Positions 1 to 6,636 of a DNA stretch of 12,964 nucleotides are shown here, piece by piece. This DNA is from Dehalococcoidia bacterium UBA2158. Lineage in GTDB: Bacteria > Chloroflexota > Dehalococcoidia > Lucifugimonadales > UBA3495. The stretch is from positions 1-12,964 of the forward strand of contig DCWQ01000041.1 of the NCBI GenBank assembly GCA_002328185.1, in the 5' to 3' direction. Within the stretch, counting starts at the first letter, position 1; each line of letters begins with the position of its first letter. Made by a program: the position numbers and the translations under genes. The notes below the pieces were generated by a model. It saw only the letters and a list, made by a program, of their open reading frames with translations. It did not search any database and had not been told where the DNA came from.

Positions 1-497
1 GAGTGAAATGTCAGCCCGTGGTCGATGCTCCAGATCTTGCCGCCGTCTCCCATCAGGAGGTGGTTCGCCTTTCTGTCGGTGCTGTTGGCCACCAGGTCGA
101 AGCAGGCGACGACCCTAAGCTGGTCGGCGCACCCATCTTCTAAAGTGTAATAGTTCTGTTTGGGGTCGTGATCGACGAATTCCTGCACTGAGCCGATGCC
201 GTAGGGACCATCACGGATGATGGTGAATGGGACGATGTTCCAGCCCAGTATCTCGCTCAGCAGATAGGCGGCGTACTCACGTTTGTAGAGAGTCCCGCTA
301 GGAAAGTCCCAAAGGGGGGCCTCGCCTTCCCTCGGTTTGTAGATGGCCTGGCTTTCGTTGCCATCCATCTCTATCTTTACCACGAAGGTGTAGTTGGAGC
401 CGAGGGGGGTCAATTGATAGGAGACGATTTCGCCGTGGCGGATGATATCGGTGGTAGCTGGACCGGAATTCGACTCAGAACTCAACTCGATAATCAA
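1..497 (-). CDS. SCO1664-family PI3/4-kinase-like protein, C-terminus cut by window edge
   Basis: I read this open frame by hand on the minus strand; it has no stop before base 1. Recognisable blocks are HGEIVSYQLTPLGSNYTF, AIYKPREGEAPLWDFPSGTLYKRE (split here as AIYKP, then LWDFPSGTLYKRE), the GW-IVPFTIIRDGPYGIGSVQ-FVDHD stretch, DLVANSTDRKANHLL and IDHGLTFH. These match the SCO1664/TIGR03843 family, described as distantly related to phosphatidylinositol 3/4-kinases. By that analogy the Lys of YKP would bind ATP, and the D-x-x-x-N and IDHG motifs would form the catalytic and metal loops. No substrate is known. The start is uncertain: TTG at 497 or TTG at 485, neither with a strong ribosome site. 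It lies 31 bases after the DUF3090 gene on the same strand, so the two are probably co-transcribed. About 165 residues are visible; the C-terminal part is missing. Confidence 0.85.
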   Translation of the reverse strand, partial: MIIELSSESNSGPATTDIIRHGEIVSYQLTPLGSNYTFVVKIEMDGNESQAIYKPREGEAPLWDFPSGTLYKREYAAYLLSEILGWNIVPFTIIRDGPYGIGSVQEFVDHDPKQNYYTLEDGCADQLRVVACFDLVANSTDRKANHLLMGDGGKIWSIDHGLTFH

Positions 498-528
498 AGG
501 GTCAACCCCGGCGCGTTGGCGTCGTGGT

Positions 529-1101
529 TTAACCCGCCTCCAAGACAGTATGCCCGTTGGCCCTTGGACAGGCGTGACCATCGGGATTGATCGGCTGTCC
601 GCAGAGGAAACAGGTCGGCCTGCCGGCGGCGCAGATCTTAAGAGCTTCCTCACCGAGGGTGCCAGCCTGGGCGGTGGTAATCCAGAAGCCTACCGACTCG
701 GTCTCGGGTGGGTCGTCGGTGGGTGGAGTTTCCTCTTCAGTCGGCTCGTCGGACTCGTGTTCATACGCTTGAAGATAGAAAGCGTTGCTGTCCTGGTCGT
801 AGCTCAGGAGCATCTGACGGGCTTTGAAGTCGACGTTCAGGTCTCCCCCGGACCAGCTCTCCTCCCGGAGGTCGCTTTTTTTGTTCCGTTCCTCTTGGGA
901 AAGGCTGCCCACCATGTCCCTCAGATAGACGCCCAGTTGCAGGAGCTGTTCCTTTTCCATCCAGATAGAGCAAGAGGCGGCGCCGGACCGGGCATCCAAG
1001 CGGAAAGTCCGGAGACCGGGCTCACCAAAAGTCAGGGCCTCGATGCTGGCGGCCGAGCCCAGAGCATATTTAACCTTGTTTGGTTCCACGTTCACCATCA
1101 T
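529..1101 (-). CDS. DUF3090 family protein with C-terminal zinc knuckle
   Basis: A 190-residue protein. The N-terminal half has the DUF3090 signature: FGEPGLRTFRLDA at residues 25-37 and WMEKEQLLQLG at 47-57. A Glu/Asp/Pro/Thr-rich linker covers about 116-137. The C-terminus carries a probable zinc site: C164 and C167 (CFLCGQP), then H176, C178 (GHACPRANGH) and H184. The family (TIGR03847) usually sits beside SCO1664-family genes and, in Actinobacteria, a phosphoglycerate-mutase-like gene; the biochemical role is unknown. Here it is directly upstream of the SCO1664-family gene with a 31-base gap. Start: ATG at 1101, with a second ATG one codon later; only a weak GGGG-type ribosome site precedes it. 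The family call is firm, the function is open. Confidence 0.88.
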   Translation of the reverse strand: MMVNVEPNKVKYALGSAASIEALTFGEPGLRTFRLDARSGAASCSIWMEKEQLLQLGVYLRDMVGSLSQEERNKKSDLREESWSGGDLNVDFKARQMLLSYDQDSNAFYLQAYEHESDEPTEEETPPTDDPPETESVGFWITTAQAGTLGEEALKICAAGRPTCFLCGQPINPDGHACPRANGHTVLEAG

Positions 1102-1181
1102 AGACGCCCCAGAATCTCTGTGGCAAGGGTGAATTACCGGGGTTACGCTGATTGGACCCAGGAATTCTTGGCGATTCTATG

Positions 1182-1187
1182 TATAAT
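1182..1187 (+). promoter_or_regulatory. -10-like TATAAT upstream of the GlcG-like gene
   Basis: A perfect TATAAT lies 58 bases before the ATG at 1246, in the 144-base gap between two divergent genes. I do not see a good -35 at the usual spacing; TTGGAC at 1152-1157 is 24 bases away, too far for a standard sigma-70 promoter. The same 11-base string TATAATCCACC recurs at 9106-9116 before another plus-strand gene. Confidence 0.45.
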
Positions 1188-1245
1188 CCACCCACTCAAT
1201 GGCACAAGCACGAATCGAATTGAAGGAACGAGAGGAGGATTGCTG

Positions 1246-1656
1246 ATGGCAGACGGACTAAAGATGGAGCAGGTCCATGCGGCGATGAAGGCCATGATGG
1301 ACGAAGCCATGAAGAAGCCCAATGAGCCGATAGCGATGTGTATCGTCGATGCGGCCGGCAATTTGGAGGCCTACGCCAAGATGGACAATCTGAGGATCTT
1401 CAGCCGTAGGCACGCTCAGAGGAAGGCTTACACTTCGGCGGTGATGGGGATGGACTCCGTGACGCACGCCGAGCGGCTGCACGGTGGCGGCAGGAACATC
1501 GCCGACTTGGGCGACCCGATGATGACCTTCGGCCAAGGCGGCCTGGTAATCATGAAGGATGGCGTCATACTGGGCGGCATCGGAGTTGGCGGCTATCCCA
1601 GCGGCCAGGCTGACGAGGACATCTCCCGGATCGGCCTGAATGCGATGAACCTCTAA
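1246..1656 (+). CDS. GlcG/HbpS-type (DUF336) heme-binding-like protein
   Basis: A 136-residue protein that looks like one complete GlcG/HbpS (DUF336, 'haem-degrading') domain. The helix ends in the IVDAAGNLEAYAKMD block (about residues 28-42), the family's VVD-x-x-G-x-x-x-x-x-x-MD pattern; a helix with AQRKAYTSAVMG follows, and the C-terminus has GGLVIMKDGVILGGIGVGG followed by DEDISRIGL. Family members bind heme or small ligands, or occur as uncharacterised cytosolic proteins beside oxidoreductase genes. The start is ATG 1246, because AGGAGG at 1233-1238 sits 7 bases upstream. The open frame runs back to 442, but that extension is antisense to DUF3090 and not protein-like. It is monocistronic, with a -10 box ahead and a strong terminator after it. 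Exact ligand and role are unknown. Confidence 0.85.
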   Translation: MADGLKMEQVHAAMKAMMDEAMKKPNEPIAMCIVDAAGNLEAYAKMDNLRIFSRRHAQRKAYTSAVMGMDSVTHAERLHGGGRNIADLGDPMMTFGQGGLVIMKDGVILGGIGVGGYPSGQADEDISRIGLNAMNL

Positions 1657-1687
1657 AAGAGGCCATCGTTAAATAAAGAAATCAGAG

Positions 1688-1717
1688 CGCCCCGGCCTTC
1701 CGCTAAAGGCCGGGGCG
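1688..1717. terminator. Strong intrinsic terminator hairpin, probably bidirectional
   Basis: A perfect 12-bp stem (CGCCCCGGCCTT at 1688-1699 pairing with AAGGCCGGGGCG at 1706-1717) with a 6-base loop. On the plus strand it is followed by the T-rich TTTGCTTTG, 31 bases after the GlcG-like stop. On the minus strand the stem is followed by a looser T-containing stretch, so it may also end the convergent flavin monooxygenase transcript. Confidence 0.85.
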
Positions 1718-1838
1718 TTTGCTTTGCCCGCAATGTGTGCCTGGCTATGTATTTGGGGGTTGTAGTTAACACCGTAGTTGTTACCTTTCCATCTGCACCC
1801 TTGGCCAATGTCAACGATGACGAAGGGTTCCAATCGAT

Positions 1839-2957
1839 TCAGCCGATATCTGGAACAGCGGCCGGATGTTCGGCGCCTCCCGGTAGAGAGAAGTCGGGTG
1901 GCGGAGGCTTGCTCTGAATAGCTAAATCTCGGCTGGGGACCTGCTTGCGTAGCGCCGGGGCGATGTCGCTCTGAAACAGTTCTAGAGTGGCGCGGTGCTG
2001 GGCAGGAGTCAATCCGGCGCCGTCAGAGTTCAGGGCCAGGACCTCGTGGCCCATCTGATCATGGTACCGCATCACCTTGTCCACGATCTGTTGCGGGCTG
2101 CCAATAAGAGCCGAACTACGCTCGATAGCGTCCTCGACCGAGTCAAAGACAATCGGCAGGCCCTGCCTGCGAAAAGCCTCTTTCCGGGCCTCGAAAACCG
2201 GCCGGTAAGTATCGATGGCGTCCTGGGAATCCTTGGCGCAGTAGTACCCGGCAGAGCCGGCGCCAACCAACGCTTCTTTCGGGTCGCGTCCGTGGTGGGC
2301 CCAGCGCTCTCGGTAGTGGCGCACTAGTTCGGCATAAGGTTCGATGGGGTTGGTGACATTCGCTGAGAATAGGGGGTCTCCCCATTTTGCGGCCAGTTCC
2401 ACCGACGCCTCGCTGGTGGCGCTGCCGTGCCAAACGCGGACCGGTTGCTGTAATGGACGGGGCCAGGTCTCCGCTTCATCCAGAGATGGGCGAAACTGGC
2501 CGGACCAGGTCACCTTATCCTCCCGCCACAAGCGGCGGAAAAGCTCGTAACTCTCGCGGTTGCGCTCCCACTGGTCATTTGTCGTGACGTGGAAAAGCTC
2601 GGCCTGGGCCGTGCCGTTGCCCTTGCCAATCATCAGGTCCAGGCGGCCGCCGCAGAGGTGGTCGAGGGTTGCGTAGTCCTCGTACGCCCGCACCGGATCC
2701 AGCAGGCTCAAAGTGGTCACCGTAGTGAATAACCTGATGGTCGACGTCCGGGCCGCGATGTTGCTCAGGACGACCGGTGGCGAAGAAGAAAGGAAGGGAC
2801 GCTCGTGCCGCTCCCCAACGCCGTATCCGTCGAATCCCAATTCTTCGGTAAGGACTGCGGTCTCGACCACCGAGCGCAACCGCTCCGTGGTGGATTGCAG
2901 GATTCCGGTTACAGGGTCCGGGGCGTAGGGAATGAGGGTCATTGGCAGGAATTTCAT
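1839..2957 (-). CDS. Luciferase-like (LLM) flavin-dependent monooxygenase
   Basis: A 372-residue TIM-barrel flavin monooxygenase of the bacterial luciferase family. Visible marks: an N-terminal beta strand (MKFLPMTLIPYAP), AVLTEELGFDGYGVGERHE at about 34-52, LFTTVTTLSLLDPVRAYEDYATLDHL at about 76-101 (split TVTTLSLLDPVRAYED and YATLDHL), the classic GGRLDLMIGKGN at 103-114, and W-HGSA near 176-180. Such enzymes use FMNH2 from a separate reductase and O2 to oxidise aldehydes, alkanes, sulfonates or other organics; the substrate cannot be read from sequence. Start: ATG at 2957, since GGAGG stands 6 bases ahead; an upstream in-frame GTG at 3005 has no such support. The C-terminal tail contains SKPPPPDFSLPGG, unusual and probably disordered. 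No flavin reductase gene is adjacent. Confidence 0.9.
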   Translation of the reverse strand: MKFLPMTLIPYAPDPVTGILQSTTERLRSVVETAVLTEELGFDGYGVGERHERPFLSSSPPVVLSNIAARTSTIRLFTTVTTLSLLDPVRAYEDYATLDHLCGGRLDLMIGKGNGTAQAELFHVTTNDQWERNRESYELFRRLWREDKVTWSGQFRPSLDEAETWPRPLQQPVRVWHGSATSEASVELAAKWGDPLFSANVTNPIEPYAELVRHYRERWAHHGRDPKEALVGAGSAGYYCAKDSQDAIDTYRPVFEARKEAFRRQGLPIVFDSVEDAIERSSALIGSPQQIVDKVMRYHDQMGHEVLALNSDGAGLTPAQHRATLELFQSDIAPALRKQVPSRDLAIQSKPPPPDFSLPGGAEHPAAVPDIG

Positions 2958-3037
2958 GCAGGACCTCCACTTGGTCCATGTTGTAGTTTTGTCGTCATTG
3001 ATCACCTTAAGGGTTTACGGTTTGGCGACATTAGCTG

Positions 3038-3050
3038 GATTCGGCGAATC
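3038..3050. repeat. Perfect 6-bp inverted repeat GATTCG-G-CGAATC
   Basis: A 13-base palindrome with a single central base lies in the presumed leader of the flavin monooxygenase gene, about 20-30 bases downstream of its extended -10. The position would suit a repressor operator, but with 6-bp arms it could occur by chance. Confidence 0.35.
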
Positions 3051-3068
3051 GAAGTTTATTTGATTGGC

Positions 3069-3077
3069 ATCATACCA
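3069..3077 (-). promoter_or_regulatory. Extended -10 promoter TGGTATGAT for the flavin monooxygenase
   Basis: Read on the minus strand, TATGAT (5 of 6 to consensus) is preceded by TGG, giving the TGn extended -10 pattern, which can work without a good -35. The predicted start site would leave a leader of about 105 bases before ATG 2957. Confidence 0.4.
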
Positions 3078-3181
3078 AAACGGATAATAATCAGGCACTG
3101 CTGGTAGGACCTGTTAGGTAGGGAACAACCCCGTGCCGAAGTGATTCGGAAGGGAGCCTTTTATCGATTGAAACACCCTGA

Positions 3182-3209
3182 TTGACAACCTCTAAAATCG
3201 CGATATTGA
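3182..3209 (+). promoter_or_regulatory. Possible promoter for the MFS gene (perfect -35, weak -10)
   Basis: TTGACA at 3182-3187 is a perfect -35 box; the best hexamer at standard spacing is TATTGA at 3204-3209 (16-base spacer), which is weak. TAGAAT at 3307-3312 is an alternative -10 without a clear -35. Confidence 0.3.
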
Positions 3210-3345
3210 ATGTCGGTCAACTGGTGTTTAGCGAACCGGGCAGATGCTGGAAATTTCGTATCAATCCAAATGTAGGAACATGAAATGATAGACTTTTCGT
3301 ACGCCGTAGAATTTTCATTGATCTGGACTACCCGGTCGGAGTCGA

Positions 3346-4587
3346 TTGTCAAAATTTACCGCCACTGTGATCCGGGCAAGTTATCCCCTCTCTGTCTTTC
3401 GATACCGTGATTTCTCCTTCGTCTGGGGTTCCACCACCCTGGTGACAATGGGGACCCAGATGGAGGCGGTGGTACTGGGGTGGTTCATCCTCACCCTAAC
3501 CGACTCGCCGTTCCTGGTTGGAGCGATCTCGGCGGCCCGGATGGCCCTGAACATCATGGCCCTGTTTGCCGGCGCCATTGCCGATCGGGTACCCCGTCAC
3601 AAGCTCTTGGCTGCCGTGGAATTTCTTATGGCCGGCTTTGCTGGGATCATGTTGGCGCTGATCTTTAGCGGCCGATTGGAGACGTGGCATATCTTTGCCA
3701 TCGCTGTGATCGCCGGGATGGTGCGGGTTTTCCAGATGCCCGCGGCCCAGGCGATGGTCGCCGACACCTTGCCACAAGAGCGCATCAATAATGGCGCCGC
3801 GTTCAACAACCTCGGAAGGAATATCGCGATATTGATTGGGCCTTTGGTGGGCGGAGTCCTGTTCCATAGCTATGGGGCCAAAGGCGCTTTCATGACCATC
3901 GCAGCCCTGTATTTCGTCAGCGGTTGGGTTGCGCTCTACATCCGGTCATCGAGTGTCAGCGGCGATGGCAAAACCATGGCGCCAGGCTCAGTGCTCCGTG
4001 ATGTGATGGATGGACTGAGATACGTCAAAGGCCAGCAGGTGCTTTGGGCCACGTTGGTCTTGGCTCTCACATTTGAGTCCACCGGATGGACTTTTCACAC
4101 GACCCTGATGCCCATTTTCGCGCGGGACGTGTTGGATACCGACTCCGTCGGGCTGGGATGGTTGCTGTTTGCCTTTGGGGCCGGAGCGGTTGCCGCCTCC
4201 CTTGGTTGGGCCATGATCCGGGACCTACGGCACGTTGGAAAACTGTTGATTGGGTCTGTGCTGGTATGGCACGCCAGCATCTTGTTTTTTTCCGCCACAA
4301 GTTCTTTTTACCTGTCGATGGCGGTACTTACGGTCACCGGAGCGGGTTTCGCTTCGATGCAGGTTTTTCTGCTGGCGGTGTTGCTGGGGAACACCGAGGC
4401 CGAATACCGGGGGCGTGTCATGAGCCTGCGGTCCTTGGCGATCTACGCGTTCGCTTTTGGCAGCATGTCCTCGGGAGCCATGGCGGGTTTTTGGGGTGCG
4501 CCCAATGCGGGATATATCGTCGGAACGATGGGCATCGTCATGGCGCTTTTGTTGGCCCTCGTGGCTCCCAAGTTGCGTAGGCTGTAG
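3346..4587 (+). CDS. MFS exporter, DHA3/EntS-like
   Basis: A 413-residue major facilitator protein with about 12 hydrophobic segments and no signal peptide. The N-terminus FRYRDFSFVWGS (18-29) is the typical opening of the DHA3 drug/siderophore exporter group. The loop between helices 2 and 3 carries the MFS motif A as GAIADRVPRHK (76-86). The stretch RVFQMPAAQAMVADTLPQ (127-144), then NNLGRNIAILIGPLVGG (154-170), is the conserved helix 4-5 region of this group. It probably exports a small hydrophobic compound by proton antiport across the inner membrane; the substrate is unknown. The start is TTG 3346, with GGAG four bases upstream; GTG at 3367 (residue 8) is an alternative. It ends only 15 bases from the convergent RidA-like gene. 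Its neighbours suggest efflux of a substrate or toxic intermediate. Confidence 0.88.
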   Translation: MSKFTATVIRASYPLSVFRYRDFSFVWGSTTLVTMGTQMEAVVLGWFILTLTDSPFLVGAISAARMALNIMALFAGAIADRVPRHKLLAAVEFLMAGFAGIMLALIFSGRLETWHIFAIAVIAGMVRVFQMPAAQAMVADTLPQERINNGAAFNNLGRNIAILIGPLVGGVLFHSYGAKGAFMTIAALYFVSGWVALYIRSSSVSGDGKTMAPGSVLRDVMDGLRYVKGQQVLWATLVLALTFESTGWTFHTTLMPIFARDVLDTDSVGLGWLLFAFGAGAVAASLGWAMIRDLRHVGKLLIGSVLVWHASILFFSATSSFYLSMAVLTVTGAGFASMQVFLLAVLLGNTEAEYRGRVMSLRSLAIYAFAFGSMSSGAMAGFWGAPNAGYIVGTMGIVMALLLALVAPKLRRL

Positions 4588-4602
4588 CGGTCCGGAAGTG
4601 GA

Positions 4603-5052
4603 TTAGTCTGAGACTTCCATGATCATCTCGATCTCGATGCAAGCGCTGTTGGGAAGGGACCCCATTCCCACGGCGGACCGTGCATGGGCCCCGGCGTCTC
4701 CGTAAAGTTCGCTAAGAAGGTCGGTGGCCCCGTTGGCGACCAGGGGCTGTTGGCCGAAATCAGGGACGCAGTTGACCATGCAGAGCAGCTTGGCTACTTG
4801 TTTCACCTTGTCCAAGTCGCCGATGACAGCCTTCACATCGGCCAAACAGGCCAGGGCGGCCAGCTTGGCTCCTTCGTAACCCCGCTCGACGGTAATCTCG
4901 GCGCCCAACTTTCCTCTAAATTCCTGGGGCGCGGTGTGCCCGCCGACGAACAGGATATTGCCAACCCTGACCGCACCGGCGCGACCTGCCGGTGGCGTCC
5001 CGGCCGTAGGTAGCTCCAGTCCCATCGCTTTCAGCTTGTTCTCGATCTCCAT
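4603..5052 (-). CDS. RidA/YjgF-like protein
   Basis: A 149-residue member of the YjgF/YER057c/UK114 superfamily, of the slightly longer 'YjgF-like' type that opens with an IENKLKAMGLELP-style helix. Conserved blocks are VRVGNILFVGGHTAP (28-42) and HARSAVGMGSLPNSACIEIE (123-142). R125 and E140 are spaced as the Arg and Glu that bind the carboxylate and activate water in RidA (Arg105 and Glu120 in the Salmonella protein), so imine/enamine deaminase activity is possible. The start at ATG 5052 is fixed by GAGGAG 7 bases upstream. It lies 59 bases after the epoxide hydrolase gene with no terminator between, so the two probably share a transcript. A role in removing reactive intermediates is inferred from family and context. 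Confidence 0.88.
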   Translation of the reverse strand: MEIENKLKAMGLELPTAGTPPAGRAGAVRVGNILFVGGHTAPQEFRGKLGAEITVERGYEGAKLAALACLADVKAVIGDLDKVKQVAKLLCMVNCVPDFGQQPLVANGATDLLSELYGDAGAHARSAVGMGSLPNSACIEIEMIMEVSD

Positions 5053-5111
5053 GTGGGTACTCCTCAGTTAATGATTCGATTTTGAGCGTTTTCCATCGGT
5101 GTTTTTGGCTG

Positions 5112-6143
5112 TCATTTTGGCCATACATCGGTCAGGGATGTGGCCAGCCAATGTGCAAGGGCGGCATTGACTTCCGCAGGCTTCTCCTGCGCCATCCAGT
5201 GCCCGCTTTGCACCACTTTGGACGTTAGGTTCAGGCAATGATCGCGCATCGGCTCAGCAAGGCGCGAGTCGATGCATTCGCAAGTGAAATCATATTCAGC
5301 GGCTATGAAGAGGGTCGGCATCTCCAGCACACCCCCGTTTACCGCCTGCGCGGAATAGACTGCATTTGCCCGGTGGTTCATGTAATAAGAGCTGGGCCCG
5401 AAGAAGCCATTCTTGGTCAAAGCATCGGCGTAAGCTCGCAGATCAGTTTCGCTGATCACTTCACCATCGCGAGGTACGTCCGGAGGTTCCGCTGCTCCCC
5501 GGAACCAGCCACCATCCTTGCGGACGAACGCAGTACGCGACGGCTTTCCCGCGCCGGATGGGCTGCCGCTCCGAAATAATGCTTTGATCGCCTTCGCCGG
5601 GTCTGCGTCAAAAGGCGCGATAGCGGCGGCGAAATTCTCCTCATAGAAGCCTTGGTACTCCCACTGGCCTAAAGGGAACTCATCTTCGGGGTAAACCGTC
5701 CGGTCGATCAGGCCCAAACAGGCGTCCAATCCCAGCTCGAGTGAATAGTAGGGGACACAAAGGTTGGCGACGCCGTGGCATCGCTCCGGATGGTGGCTGG
5801 CGATGCTCCAGACCACCGGCGACCCCCAGTCATGGCCGACCCAGGCCGCTTTTTGGGTTCCCAAAGCGTCCAAAAGTCCAATCATGTCGGCGACGACTAT
5901 CTCTAATGCGTAATCTTCATGTCGGGCGTAGACCTTTGAACCCCCGTATCCCCGCAGGTCAGGCGCTATGGCCCGGAACCCCAGCGAAGCGAAGCAGGGA
6001 AGCTGATGGCGCCAACTGATCGACAATTCCGGCCACCCATGCACGAATATTATCAGCGGGCCGTCGACTGGGCCGGCGGCTAGGTAGAAACTTTGGTGGT
6101 CACCGGTATCGACAACAAATTCTTCGACAGTAGTTGAAAGCAT
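5112..6143 (-). CDS. Epoxide hydrolase-like alpha/beta hydrolase
   Basis: A 343-residue alpha/beta hydrolase with the full epoxide hydrolase signature: oxyanion-hole HGWPE at 35-39, PDLRGYGGS at 61-69, and nucleophile elbow GHDWGSPV with Asp105 as nucleophile. The cap region has YYMNHRANAVYS (253-264), whose tyrosines may activate the epoxide; acid D285 lies in AAEYDFTC and catalytic H315 in SGHWMAQEKP. The expected reaction is epoxide to vicinal diol in the cytosol; haloalkane or ester substrates are possible for this fold, but the lid tyrosines favour epoxides. The frame is open to ATG 6212, but I prefer ATG 6143 because a TATAAT box lies between the two and the added 23 residues do not resemble the family. 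The RidA-like gene follows. Confidence 0.9.
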   Translation of the reverse strand: MLSTTVEEFVVDTGDHQSFYLAAGPVDGPLIIFVHGWPELSISWRHQLPCFASLGFRAIAPDLRGYGGSKVYARHEDYALEIVVADMIGLLDALGTQKAAWVGHDWGSPVVWSIASHHPERCHGVANLCVPYYSLELGLDACLGLIDRTVYPEDEFPLGQWEYQGFYEENFAAAIAPFDADPAKAIKALFRSGSPSGAGKPSRTAFVRKDGGWFRGAAEPPDVPRDGEVISETDLRAYADALTKNGFFGPSSYYMNHRANAVYSAQAVNGGVLEMPTLFIAAEYDFTCECIDSRLAEPMRDHCLNLTSKVVQSGHWMAQEKPAEVNAALAHWLATSLTDVWPK

Positions 6144-6185
6144 GGCTCCACTCTTGAGCTTGAGATGGATGAGACGTCGCGGCGC

Positions 6186-6216
6186 ATTATAGCTGAGAAA
6201 CTGGCCAGGCATTCAA
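6186..6216 (-). promoter_or_regulatory. Promoter TTGAAT-19-TATAAT for the epoxide hydrolase/RidA unit
   Basis: On the minus strand TTGAAT (6216-6211) is followed after 19 bases by a perfect TATAAT (6191-6186). The spacer is two longer than ideal. Transcription would begin near 6179 and give a short leader to ATG 6143, which supports that start over ATG 6212. Confidence 0.5.
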
Positions 6217-6221
6217 TCAGC

Positions 6222-6227
6222 TATACT
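6222..6227 (+). promoter_or_regulatory. -10-like TATACT for the VOC gene
   Basis: TATACT (5 of 6 to consensus) stands 70 bases before the VOC start and only a few bases from the divergent epoxide hydrolase promoter. There is no clear -35 (CTGGCC at 6201-6206 is 15 bases away). The two promoters would compete for or share a control region. Confidence 0.35.
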
Positions 6228-6236
6228 CGCCCTAAT

Positions 6237-6273
6237 TAACTGCCCTACGGGAATCCTGGTAACTGCCCGACGG
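6237..6273 (+). repeat. Tandem direct repeat TAACTGCCC-T/G-ACGG, 23-base period
   Basis: TAACTGCCCTACGG at 6237-6250 recurs as TAACTGCCCGACGG at 6260-6273: 13 of 14 bases match and the offset is 23 bases, close to two helical turns. The pair lies between the TATACT box and the ribosome site of the VOC gene, also just upstream of the divergent promoter. Paired regulator binding sites are the simplest reading. Confidence 0.5.
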
Positions 6274-6297
6274 AAGATTCGACTAAGGAGCAGAAAT

Positions 6298-6636
6298 ATG
6301 GAACGTCCGAGGATACGCCACGTTGCCCTGAACGTTAAGGACCGGGAAAAGGAGGCTGAGTACTACAAGCGGGTATTCGGCATGGAAGAGAAGCACCGTG
6401 GGCCCAACGGAACGGTCTATCTCTCAGACGGCCACGTTGGCGTCGCACTGATCAGCAACTCCGAGCAACCCTGGGGCATCAACCACTTCGGCTTCCAGGT
6501 TGAGAGTATCAACCAGATCGAGGAAATGGCTGAGACCACCGCCGTGGCCAACTCAAACGCCGCGGTTGGCGAAAGCATGATCTTCGACGCTGAAGGCTAC
6601 CGGGTCGACCTGTCGGTGGAAGGCTGGCCGGTCTGA
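6298..6636 (+). CDS. VOC-superfamily (glyoxalase/dioxygenase-fold) protein
   Basis: A single-module 112-residue vicinal oxygen chelate protein. The first beta-alpha-beta unit begins RIRHVALNVKDREKEAEYYK with H8 as probable metal ligand; GINHFGFQV gives H63; the last strand, DAEGYRVDLS, puts D104 where most relatives have the ligand Glu. Such proteins work as dimers; they include glyoxalase I, extradiol dioxygenases, fosfomycin-resistance enzymes and epimerases, and the exact reaction cannot be assigned here. ATG 6298 is preceded by AAGGAG at a good distance. The 3' end overlaps the convergent molybdoenzyme gene by 40 bases, so read-through from either side would be antisense to the other. Confidence 0.87.
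   Translation: MERPRIRHVALNVKDREKEAEYYKRVFGMEEKHRGPNGTVYLSDGHVGVALISNSEQPWGINHFGFQVESINQIEEMAETTAVANSNAAVGESMIFDAEGYRVDLSVEGWPV

Larger units (their letters stand above)
2958..3345. other. 388-base intergenic region between divergent genes
   Basis: No credible gene. It is visibly more AT-rich than the flanks, especially 3170-3330. It holds promoter-like elements for both directions and one short inverted repeat (listed separately). A 63-codon minus-strand frame at 3161-3352 starts at TTG, shows no family pattern and has no ribosome site. Confidence 0.6.

Noticed and set aside
442..1245. Long plus-strand open frame running into the GlcG-like gene (404 codons in total)
   Set aside because: The first 268 codons are antisense to DUF3090, look low-complexity and match no family; the AGGAGG site fixes the true start at 1246.
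2958..3005. GTG start giving 16 more residues to the flavin monooxygenase
   Set aside because: ATG 2957 has GGAGG 6 bases ahead and begins exactly at the first beta strand of the family fold.
3161..3352. 63-codon minus-strand frame in the AT-rich gap
   Set aside because: TTG start, no ribosome site and no recognisable motif; the region is better explained as regulatory.
6144..6212. N-terminal 23-residue extension of the epoxide hydrolase
   Set aside because: It contains the TATAAT promoter box and does not resemble family N-termini; ATG 6143 is preferred, though its ribosome site is poor.
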